In this document: positions 1-5,149 of the stretch, piece after piece
Layout of the letters: the number at the start of each line of letters is the position of its first letter
How positions within the stretch are numbered: the stretch's first letter is position 1
Assembly (NCBI GenBank): GCA_050749785.1
Contig: JBOGSA010000029.1
Coordinates: forward strand, 1 to 5,149
Source of the DNA: JAGWGI01 sp050749785
Lineage (GTDB): Archaea; Micrarchaeota; Micrarchaeia; Micrarchaeales; CABMGC01
Reading direction: 5' to 3'
DNA length: 5,149 nucleotides
The notes under the pieces: generated by a model
Told to the model about the DNA's origin: nothing
What the model saw: the letters and a program-made list of their open reading frames with translations, nothing else
Database searches by the model: none
Position numbers and translations under genes: made by a program

Positions 1-88
1 GTTAATATGACTGCAATAACAATCAAACTAGTGGAGAAAAAAGCTATGCGCTAAATAGAGTAGTTTGCCATCGAAGCTACACCAGCCC

Positions 89-536
89 TTAAGCTTTATG
101 TCCATTACCTCCAACCAAGATGGTATCGATGCCAATATGCCCTGATGGTAAAGGGGCTTCTAATTATCTGCGGTTCGCTCTCATCCCACCGCTAAAGCAT
201 GTGGAATTTCCCGCTCACTCGGTTAAATCTAGTCCGAAAAGACTATCTATGCTATCTGCTGCAAATCCACCAACCATAACCGACAAATCGTCAATGCCAT
301 TCATCAAATCCGCTGAGGCCTTCACAAGTTTCTTTGCGCCCTCAATGGTGGAGGCGTCGCCTTTTAGTGAGAAAAGTTTTTGCTTTGGGCAAAAGCGACA
401 AGACGCCCTTCAAAACCTTATCCTCTCTATCAGTGATGACAACAATTGCACCCTCCTCTAAAAGATAGTTCGCTGTAGCAGCGCCAAGGCCCTTGCTGGC
501 GCCGACGAGAAGTATTCGTCTGTTGCTAAGTCTCAT
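89..536 (-). pseudogene. Decayed short-chain dehydrogenase/reductase (SDR) gene
   Basis: The 5' part (536 down to about 375) reads as a normal SDR N-terminus: start ATG at 536, a beta strand, the dinucleotide-binding motif GASKGLG at residues 12-18, then an arginine after the second strand (VVITDRE), which often marks NADP preference. In that frame a stop follows at 342. One base further on, at the A4/T5 run at 372-381, the SDR reading resumes in another frame (FSLKGDAST, then GIDDLSVMVGG, the position of the usual NAG motif). That frame is cut by TGA at 215-217 and TAA at 164-166. It ends at TAA 89-91 with GIDTILVGGNGHKA, which resembles the SDR C-terminal 'G..l.vDGG' end. The catalytic Ser and YxxxK segment is not visible in any frame, and the total is about 149 codons against roughly 240-250 for the family. 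I infer a frameshift, nonsense changes and an internal deletion. The N-terminal assignment is strong; the C-terminal remnant is suggestive only. It is divergent from the fumarase gene. Confidence 0.8.
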
Positions 537-555
537 AATTTATTAGGCGCAAGCC

Positions 556-568
556 AATTTATTAAATT
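556..568. promoter_or_regulatory. Palindromic A/T box, candidate divergent archaeal TATA element
   Basis: The 58-bp spacer between the SDR remnant and the fumarase gene contains AATTTATTAAATT, a perfect inverted repeat around one central T (562). The centre lies 26 bp from the SDR ATG (536) and 33 bp from the fumarase ATG (595), or 24 bp from the alternative TTG (586). Archaeal TATA boxes sit about 26 bp before the transcription start, so the minus side fits a leaderless SDR transcript. The plus side fits a start near 588, giving a leader of only a few bases before ATG 595. No Shine-Dalgarno sequence is evident on either side. That it serves both genes is inference from spacing and symmetry. 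Confidence 0.5.
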
Positions 569-594
569 AACGCTCCATAGCAATATTGGATTGC

Positions 595-1998
595 ATGGGC
601 AGAAGGATAGAGAAGGACTCGCTGGGCGAAGTGGGAGTTGACTCATCTGCATATTATGGCGCAAGTACGCAACGCGCGATGGACAACTTTCAGGTGTCTG
701 GGCTGCGCATCCAGAAGGAGTTCATCCATTCATATGCCCTTATCAAGAAGGCTGCTGCGTTTTCGAATATGTCCGAAGGAATTCTCGATAAGAGGATTGG
801 GAATGCCATAACAGCCGCTTGCGATGATGTCGCCGCTGGCAAGCTTGATGAGCAGTTTGTGGTCGACGTGTTCCAGGCCGGCGCAGGAACGAGCACGAAT
901 ATGAACCTCAACGAGGTAATTGCAAACAGGGCGATAGAAAGAATTGGCGGCAAACTCGGAGATTACAGAATTGTGCATCCCAACGACCATGTCAATATGT
1001 CGCAATCCACGAATGACACGTTCCATACCGCAATGCATATCTGCACATCCATAGCAATAAATCACAAACTTATCCCGGCGCTCTCTAGGCTGCAGACGTC
1101 GTTGCAGTCGAAATCTTCTGAATTCAAAGCTGTCTTGAAGGTGGGCAGGACGCATCTGCAAGACGCGGTTCCGATAACCCTTGGCCAGGAATTCTCAGGC
1201 TACGCCTATTCCGTTCACGTTGTGATAGAAAGGCTATTGCTTGCCTTAGATGAGATATCATACATACCGATCGGCGGTACCGCACTGGGCACTGGGATAA
1301 ATACCACCCCTAGATACAGGAAGGAGGTGATAAAGAGGATAAACTTGCTGACAAAGCTCAGGTTCAAGCCGTCGCAAAACCTGTTCTTTGAGATGCAGGA
1401 CCAGGCATCTGAGGCTTTCGTGAGCGCTTCGCTTAGGAATGCAGCGCTTAGCCTCATGAAGATTGCAAATGACTTTCGACTGCTCAGCTCTGGGCCGCAA
1501 ACAGGCCTTGGAGACATAACATTGCCCGCGGTTCAGCCGGGCTCGTCTATTATGCCAGGAAAGGTGAACCCGAGCATGGCAGAGATGCTCAACATGGTCT
1601 GCCTTGATGTGATTGGAAGCGATGCAACAGTGAGCGCCGCCGCGCAGAACGGGCAGTTGGAGCTGAATGTTTTCATGCCGATAGTCGCCTACAAGTTGCT
1701 TTATTCGATAGAGATACTCTCCAACGGCATAGATGCGTTCACCAAGAGGTGCGTGAGTGGTGTAAAGGCAAACAGGGCGCTGCTTCTGAGGCGTTTTGAT
1801 GAAAGCTCCGAGATAGCAACGTTGCTTGCCCCAGAGCTCGGGTATGAGAGGGTAGCTGAGATAGTCAAGGAATCTCTTAGGAGTGGGAAGTCCATTAGGG
1901 TAATAGTGCTCTCCAAAGGCCTCATTGACAAAAAGAGGCTTGAGGAGCTGCTAGATCCATCCAACGCATCAAAGCCGAACCTTATGGCAAAAAAGTAG
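595..1998 (+). CDS. fumC: Class II fumarate hydratase (fumarase)
   Basis: Fumarase catalyses the reversible hydration of fumarate to L-malate in the cytoplasm, as a homotetramer with active sites built from three subunits. From ATG 595 the protein has 467 residues, the usual class II length. Family motifs appear in order: GTSTNMN near residue 101, HPNDHVNMSQSTND from H128 (second dicarboxylate site), GRTHLQDA with H187, and the signature loop GSSIMPGKVNP with the catalytic serine at about 318, Lys323 and Asn325. A C-terminal fumarase domain (LGYERVAEIVKES) follows. An in-frame TTG at 586 would add three residues; ATG 595 is preferred because the IEKDSLGEV start then lines up with known fumarases and the A/T box lies too close to the TTG for a leader. 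The motifs GTSTNMN and VFQAGAGTS favour fumarase over the homologous aspartase, although LLSSGP and NGQLELNV recall aspartase. Gln302 replaces the usual arginine of SGPR. It is convergent with the succinate dehydrogenase flavoprotein, whose product is its substrate. Confidence 0.9.
   Translation: MGRRIEKDSLGEVGVDSSAYYGASTQRAMDNFQVSGLRIQKEFIHSYALIKKAAAFSNMSEGILDKRIGNAITAACDDVAAGKLDEQFVVDVFQAGAGTSTNMNLNEVIANRAIERIGGKLGDYRIVHPNDHVNMSQSTNDTFHTAMHICTSIAINHKLIPALSRLQTSLQSKSSEFKAVLKVGRTHLQDAVPITLGQEFSGYAYSVHVVIERLLLALDEISYIPIGGTALGTGINTTPRYRKEVIKRINLLTKLRFKPSQNLFFEMQDQASEAFVSASLRNAALSLMKIANDFRLLSSGPQTGLGDITLPAVQPGSSIMPGKVNPSMAEMLNMVCLDVIGSDATVSAAAQNGQLELNVFMPIVAYKLLYSIEILSNGIDAFTKRCVSGVKANRALLLRRFDESSEIATLLAPELGYERVAEIVKESLRSGKSIRVIVLSKGLIDKKRLEELLDPSNASKPNLMAKK
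1989..1994 (-). terminator. Oligo-T tract just after the flavoprotein stop
   Basis: Reading the minus strand past the flavoprotein stop codon (2001-1999), a run of six T follows within five bases. Archaeal RNA polymerase commonly terminates at T-rich tracts without a hairpin. The tract lies inside the last codons of the convergent fumarase gene (its lysine codons on the plus strand), so it may be only a by-product of that coding sequence. Confidence 0.3.
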
Positions 1999-3738
1999 CT
2001 ACTCTAGCAGCCTATGCTCGGCCCTGCCTATTGCCTTCAATGCGCCCTTCAGCTTGCCCTTTACTGCTGGCACCTTCCTTGTCGTGAGCACAAGGGCGCC
2101 GCTAGCACTCCTAGCGATTATATTCACCATCCATCTTTTATCGTTCTGTTTAGGATAGTCCGTACGATAGTGCGCGCACCTGCTCTCTTTTCGCATCAGC
2201 GCGCTTTGCAAAACGGCCTCGCAGATCTCAAACATCTTCTGCGTCTCCAGTGCGACCCTTAGATCGATGTTGCCTCTTATCCCGCCGCGCACACGGACCT
2301 CTTTGAATTCTTTTTTCAATCCATTAAGTTTCTCAACACCCAACTTGAGCATCTTTGAATTCCTAGATATCCCGGCATATTTCCACATCGTTTCCTGCAG
2401 CCGCTTTCTTATCCCAATCGCGTCCCTGCCCTTTCCATTAAGAAATTTGAAGATTGAGTTTATCTGTGTATCAATTTTGTCCTTGTTAATTGAAACTGTT
2501 TTATTTTTCTTTGCGAAGTTCGCCGCTTGCCCTCCGACGATCTTTCCAAAGACCATCGTTTCGAGCAGGCTGTTGCCTCCCAGCCTATTTGCACCATGTA
2601 TCTGCCCGACAGTCTCGCCAACCGCATAGAGCCCCTTTATGCTTGTGGCGCCCTTTAGCGATACGTCGACTCCGCCCATTGTATAGTGCGCAGTTGGCGC
2701 GACCTCCATTCTCTGCTTTGAGATGTCTATTCCAACCAGATCCTTGAACTGCTTATACATCTTGGGCAGCCGGTCTAGTATCTTTTCCTTGGGCATGCTT
2801 GTTATATCGAGCCAAACGCCCCCATGGGGGGTACCATTTCCCTTCATTATTTCAGAGTAAATCGCACGCGCAACCACGTCCCTTGGTCCGAGCTCCATTC
2901 TGCTAGGGTAATATTTTTTCATGAAGCGCTCGCCTTTTGCGTTGAGCAGTATCCCTCCCTCACCCCTTACAGCCTCAGTAACTAGCGTGCCCTGTGCGCC
3001 CTTTGGATATACCATCCCCGTCGGGTGAAATTGCACCATCTCCATATCCACAAGATCAACGCCGATGTCAAAGGCGAGAGCCGCGCCATCTCCATGATTC
3101 TCATAACCTCTTGACGAACTGCGCGTATAAACTTTTGAGTACCCCCCTGCCGCAATCACCACCGACTTGGCGCTAAAGACAATGATCTCGCCATTCGCAA
3201 AATCAATTCCAATTGCGCCGCCTATCCTGTCGGCATTTTTTATCAAAGAGCAGATGAAGATGTTGCTGAGAAACCTTATTCTCCTTTTCTCTACTTGGTT
3301 TACTAGCACCCTCATTATCTCCTTGCCTGTTTGGTCCCCGTAGAAGCATGTCCGGCGATAGGTGTGCGCACCGAAGAACCTTTGCGTCAGGACGCCGTTC
3401 TTCTCCCTGTGGAATCGCGCCCCCCACTTAACAAGCTCGTTTACCGCATCTGGAGCATTCCTGCACAGCGTTGTGACCTGCCTGTAGTCAGCGATGCGCC
3501 CTCCCTCCTTGAGGGTATCGGCTGCGTGTATCTCCCAGGTGTCATTGGGATCCATGGTCCCGAGCGCCGCATTGATGCCGCCAGTAGCAAGAACAGTGTG
3601 GGCATCCCCTTTTGCACACTTGCCTATTATGATCAGCTCCTTTGTGCCCTTGTCATGAGCTTCTATGGCAGTTCTCAATCCTGCGGCACCGGAACCGATG
3701 ATAAGCAAGTCGCATTTTACAAGTCTGTAGGATTGCAT
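1999..3738 (-). CDS. sdhA: Succinate dehydrogenase/fumarate reductase flavoprotein subunit
   Basis: This is the FAD subunit that interconverts succinate and fumarate, passing electrons to an iron-sulfur subunit at the membrane. The 579 residues match the family length (588 in E. coli SdhA). Visible features: FAD Rossmann motif GSGAAG (15-20); His47 in AHTVLATGGI, the position of covalent FAD attachment, which separates SDH/FRD from L-aspartate oxidase; and active-site residues His238 (QFHPTG), Thr254-Glu255 (TEAVRGEGG), Arg286 (RDVVAR), His351 (HYTMGG) and Arg385 (GANRLGGNSL). The C-terminal helical domain ends with RKESRCAHYR, where Cys521 stands in place of the usual glycine. ATG 3738 starts just before the first beta strand. 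No Shine-Dalgarno sequence precedes it, but a TATA-like box lies about 26 bp upstream, so a leaderless mRNA is likely. No iron-sulfur or anchor subunit gene is adjacent: the fumarase converges downstream and a mobile element lies upstream. Whether it works mainly as dehydrogenase or fumarate reductase cannot be told from this subunit. Confidence 0.92.
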   Translation of the reverse strand: MQSYRLVKCDLLIIGSGAAGLRTAIEAHDKGTKELIIIGKCAKGDAHTVLATGGINAALGTMDPNDTWEIHAADTLKEGGRIADYRQVTTLCRNAPDAVNELVKWGARFHREKNGVLTQRFFGAHTYRRTCFYGDQTGKEIMRVLVNQVEKRRIRFLSNIFICSLIKNADRIGGAIGIDFANGEIIVFSAKSVVIAAGGYSKVYTRSSSRGYENHGDGAALAFDIGVDLVDMEMVQFHPTGMVYPKGAQGTLVTEAVRGEGGILLNAKGERFMKKYYPSRMELGPRDVVARAIYSEIMKGNGTPHGGVWLDITSMPKEKILDRLPKMYKQFKDLVGIDISKQRMEVAPTAHYTMGGVDVSLKGATSIKGLYAVGETVGQIHGANRLGGNSLLETMVFGKIVGGQAANFAKKNKTVSINKDKIDTQINSIFKFLNGKGRDAIGIRKRLQETMWKYAGISRNSKMLKLGVEKLNGLKKEFKEVRVRGGIRGNIDLRVALETQKMFEICEAVLQSALMRKESRCAHYRTDYPKQNDKRWMVNIIARSASGALVLTTRKVPAVKGKLKGALKAIGRAEHRLLE

Positions 3739-3760
3739 ACTTTTGAATTGTCATAGCAGA

Positions 3761-3767
3761 TTTAAAT
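3761..3767 (-). promoter_or_regulatory. TATA-like box of the flavoprotein gene
   Basis: On the minus strand ATTTAAA lies within a longer A/T stretch (CAATTTAAATC), centred 26 bp before the A of the flavoprotein start codon at 3738. A purine-rich stretch (GATAAGAAG) just upstream could act as the TFB recognition element. The spacing implies transcription beginning at or next to the ATG, a leaderless arrangement common in archaea. The mobile element ends about 40 bp further upstream and leaves the box intact. Confidence 0.55.
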
Positions 3768-3786
3768 TGCTTCTTATCACTCTCGG

Positions 3787-3930
3787 CGCGCACTTGTGGA
3801 GGGTTTGTGACATACTCCCACCCCTGAAGGGTGTGGGCTTCTTGGTTCAACGAATTACCCATTGGTATCTCCCCAAGCGTTACTTCCCGCATGCCCTGCG
3901 GTAGTTGCTTTGTGCAATATGTTTATGCTT
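3787..3930 (-). ncRNA. Putative omega RNA (TnpB guide RNA), approximate extent
   Basis: TnpB proteins of IS200/IS605 elements are known to bind an RNA made from the 3' part of tnpB plus the right end, with a guide of roughly 16-20 nt copied from the flank. Here the scaffold would include the right-end hairpin (3817-3837). The guide would be the flank read as AAACCCTCCACAAGTGCGCG (3806 down to 3787), if the element ends at 3807. The 5' limit is arbitrary and no processing site can be read from the sequence. The call rests on family knowledge and on the intact tnpB beside it. Confidence 0.35.
3817..3837 (-). repeat. Right-end hairpin of the IS200/IS605 element
   Basis: On the minus strand CCCAC-A-CCC-TTCA-GGG-GTGGG forms an eight-pair stem with a single unpaired A on the 5' side and a four-base loop. 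Subterminal imperfect hairpins with an unpaired base are the recognition feature for TnpA in this family. The hairpin lies 18 bases past the tnpB stop and six bases before the proposed GTCAC terminus. It would also form part of the TnpB guide RNA scaffold. A following T-run is absent, so it does not look like a simple terminator. Confidence 0.75.
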
Positions 3931-4955
3931 GCATTTATGTCCCTATCGGTAACAGAACCGCAGTTGTCGCAGGAATATGTCCTGATGTTCAGGGGCATAT
4001 CCTGTCTGTTACCGCAGACATGACAGGTCTTTGTGGTGTTCCGTGCATCAACAAATATGACTTGACAACCAGCATTTTCAGCTTTGTATGTCAGCATATT
4101 CGCAAAGGAACCCCAACCTGCGTCATTTATCTGTTTTCCATATTGTTTTTCTGCCATTGACTGTGCCTGCAATTTCTCCAATCCTATCAGAGAGTATGCG
4201 TTCACTAACTGCAAAGATGTCTTGTGCAAGAAATCCAATCTCGCATTTTGGATTTTTTCATAAACATTTGATACCTTTCTCTTTGCCCTGAATCTGTTTT
4301 TGCTCCCTTTCTCTTTTGAGGATAATTGTTTTTGCCTCAATGCAAGCAAATCTTCATACTTCTTCAGATGACGAGGATTACTTATTTTTGTTCCATTTGA
4401 TATAGTCACAAATGTCTTCAGTCCCAGGTCGATTCCAGCCTGCTCTTTATTATTTGAAACAAAAGGTTTGGCTTTCTGTTCAACAATGAACACGGCAAAC
4501 CATTTACCAGAAGATTCCCTTTTCAGTGTGAGCGTCTTGATATTACCTTCGATTGGTCTGTGAAGTTTGATGTTCACTTCTCCAAATGGAGTAACACTGA
4601 GCTTCTTTCCATTTACCGAAAATCCAGATTGTGGATAGTAGATTGATTTTGCCCTATCAATGTTCTTGAAGCGTGGGAATCCTGCCTTCTTTCCTTTCTT
4701 ACGAAGGATGAAGCATCTGAGAAGAGATTTGTGCAATCTATGGGAAACTTCCTGTGCGGATTGCGAATATAGTCCCTTGTTCTTTGTTTCAGATTGCATC
4801 TGGGATTTTGTGGGAAACTTTCCTATTCTGTTGTATGTGTTTATTGAATATTCTAAGAGGCAATTCCAGAGCGTCTTTGAGACGTATCGGTGCATATCAA
4901 GTGCCTGTGTCTGCACCTTTGTCGGATACAATCTAAATTTATATGCTCTTTTCAT
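3855..4955 (-). CDS. tnpB: TnpB, RNA-guided nuclease of IS200/IS605 element
   Basis: TnpB is an RNA-guided DNA endonuclease, the ancestral type of Cas12, which helps retain the element by cutting the empty donor site. The 366 residues are a normal length. The N-terminus (KRAYKFRLYPTKVQ) is the OrfB helix-turn-helix/wedge start. The split RuvC nuclease shows all three acidic residues: Asp176 (GIDLGLKT), Glu260 (LIGLEKL) and Asp339 (DRDINASINIL). The zinc ribbon cysteines are Cys311, Cys314, Cys329 and Cys332. The start ATG overlaps the tnpA stop (ATGA), which suggests translational coupling; a purine-rich AGAAGGGA lies just upstream. No internal stop or frameshift is seen in the catalytic body, so activity is plausible. 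After the stop, one of the other frames reads PMGNSLNQEAHTLQGWE, resembling longer TnpB tails, so the last residues may have been lost by a small indel. Confidence 0.93.
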   Translation of the reverse strand: MKRAYKFRLYPTKVQTQALDMHRYVSKTLWNCLLEYSINTYNRIGKFPTKSQMQSETKNKGLYSQSAQEVSHRLHKSLLRCFILRKKGKKAGFPRFKNIDRAKSIYYPQSGFSVNGKKLSVTPFGEVNIKLHRPIEGNIKTLTLKRESSGKWFAVFIVEQKAKPFVSNNKEQAGIDLGLKTFVTISNGTKISNPRHLKKYEDLLALRQKQLSSKEKGSKNRFRAKRKVSNVYEKIQNARLDFLHKTSLQLVNAYSLIGLEKLQAQSMAEKQYGKQINDAGWGSFANMLTYKAENAGCQVIFVDARNTTKTCHVCGNRQDMPLNIRTYSCDNCGSVTDRDINASINILHKATTAGHAGSNAWGDTNG

Positions 4956-5149
4956 TGCATTCCCTTCTGCTCTGCGATATATTTCTCAATGGTCTTGTCA
5001 GAAATATGACCATGAGTTGAAACAAAATAACGTCTCGACCACAGTGTTGGAAGCCGTGTCTTTAGTTCCTTGAATTCATTTCGCAACTGATGTGAGGTAT
5101 AACCTTTTATATTGCCGATGATTTTATTTGGGGTTAGTATAGGGTTTCC
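4952..5149 (-). CDS. tnpA: TnpA, Y1 (HUH) transposase of IS200/IS605 element, C-terminal part
   Basis: The frame is open from the window edge to TGA at 4954-4952 and encodes 65 residues, roughly the last half of an IS200-type transposase of about 130-150 residues. The stretch IIGNIKGYTSHQLRNEF is the helix following the HUH core. LWSRRYFVSTHGHIS is the conserved strand region, and TIEKYIAEQ carries the catalytic tyrosine (residue 57 of this fragment) that attaches to single-stranded DNA. The HUH motif itself lies outside the window. The start and gene integrity therefore cannot be judged. The stop overlaps the tnpB start by four bases (ATGA). Confidence 0.9.
   Translation of the reverse strand, partial: GNPILTPNKIIGNIKGYTSHQLRNEFKELKTRLPTLWSRRYFVSTHGHISDKTIEKYIAEQKGMQ

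Larger units (their letters stand above)
3807..5149 (-). mobile_element. IS200/IS605-family insertion sequence, partial
   Basis: The element carries tnpA (Y1 transposase, 3' part) and tnpB in the same direction with a 4-base overlap, followed by a subterminal hairpin typical of the right end. The proposed right boundary, after GTCAC on the minus strand at 3811-3807, is inferred from the usual placement of the cleavage site a few bases beyond the hairpin. The left end lies beyond 5149. These elements move as single strands, lack terminal inverted repeats and make no target duplication, so flank repeats are not expected. The element is visibly more A/T-rich than the fumarase and flavoprotein genes, in keeping with separate origin. 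Confidence 0.88.

Noticed and set aside
1..54. Short open plus-strand frame ending MTAITIKLVEKKAMR then TAA
   Set aside because: Too short to tell a gene's 3' end from chance at the window edge, and no motif is recognisable. Nothing else supportable was seen in positions 1-88 beyond an A6 run (37-42) that reads as a weak T-tract after the SDR remnant.
120..461. Plus-strand 113-residue open frame opposite the SDR remnant
   Set aside because: It runs antisense to recognisable SDR sequence, shows no domain-like pattern, and has no good start context. The SDR reading explains the region better.
730..1161. Minus-strand 143-residue open frame inside the fumarase gene
   Set aside because: Antisense shadow of a clearly conserved fumarase; low-complexity Arg/His-rich translation without family features.
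1999..3738. L-aspartate oxidase (NadB) as an alternative identity for the flavoprotein
   Set aside because: His47 at the covalent FAD position and the C-terminal RKESR.AHYR domain with the full SDH active-site set favour SDH/FRD. No quinolinate synthesis genes are nearby.
3817..3837. Hairpin interpreted as a rho-independent terminator or CRISPR repeat
   Set aside because: No T-run follows, it occurs once, and its position beyond tnpB with a bulged base fits the right end of an IS200/IS605 element.
3653..3892. Minus-strand 79-residue open frame crossing from tnpB into the flavoprotein gene
   Set aside because: It is a composite of the tnpB 3' end, the right end and the flank in a non-coding frame. 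Only its first part is of interest, as a possible lost tnpB tail.
4660..5073. Plus-strand 137-residue open frame opposite tnpB and tnpA
   Set aside because: It lies antisense to two recognisable transposon genes, and its Cys/Phe-rich translation is typical of a complementary-strand shadow.

Overview
This window looks archaeal. Candidate promoters are A/T boxes placed about 26 bp from start codons, as expected for leaderless transcripts, and no clear Shine-Dalgarno sequence precedes the two metabolic genes. Both metabolic genes use AGG/AGA for arginine and ATA for isoleucine heavily. The protein style, with a compact archaeal fumarase and succinate dehydrogenase flavoprotein, would fit a Micrarchaeota/ARMAN-like or other DPANN or thermoplasmatal acidophile. 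That placement is an impression only; no search was run.

Layout, left to right. (1) Positions 89-536 (minus) hold the wreck of a short-chain dehydrogenase/reductase (SDR) gene: an intact NAD(P)-binding start, one frameshift, two in-frame stops, and a remnant resembling the SDR C-terminus with the catalytic middle missing. (2) A 58-bp divergent spacer (537-594) contains a palindromic A/T box that could serve both directions. (3) Positions 595-1998 (plus) encode a full-length class II fumarase. (4) Positions 1999-3738 (minus) encode the succinate dehydrogenase/fumarate reductase flavoprotein, convergent with the fumarase with no base between the stop codons. (5) A 68-bp spacer holds the flavoprotein's probable promoter. 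(6) From about 3807 to the right edge lies most of an IS200/IS605-family element on the minus strand: right-end hairpin, tnpB with all RuvC and zinc-ribbon residues present, and the 3' part of tnpA including its catalytic tyrosine. The left end and the 5' part of tnpA are outside the window.

The two metabolic genes catalyse consecutive steps of the TCA cycle (succinate to fumarate to malate, or the reverse). The iron-sulfur and membrane-anchor partners of the flavoprotein are not beside it here. The mobile element sits just upstream of the flavoprotein promoter without visibly breaking it. I found no clearly new system. The most interesting points are the layered decay of the SDR gene, the shared divergent promoter, and the apparently functional TnpB/omega-RNA unit whose guide would be read from the flavoprotein's upstream region.
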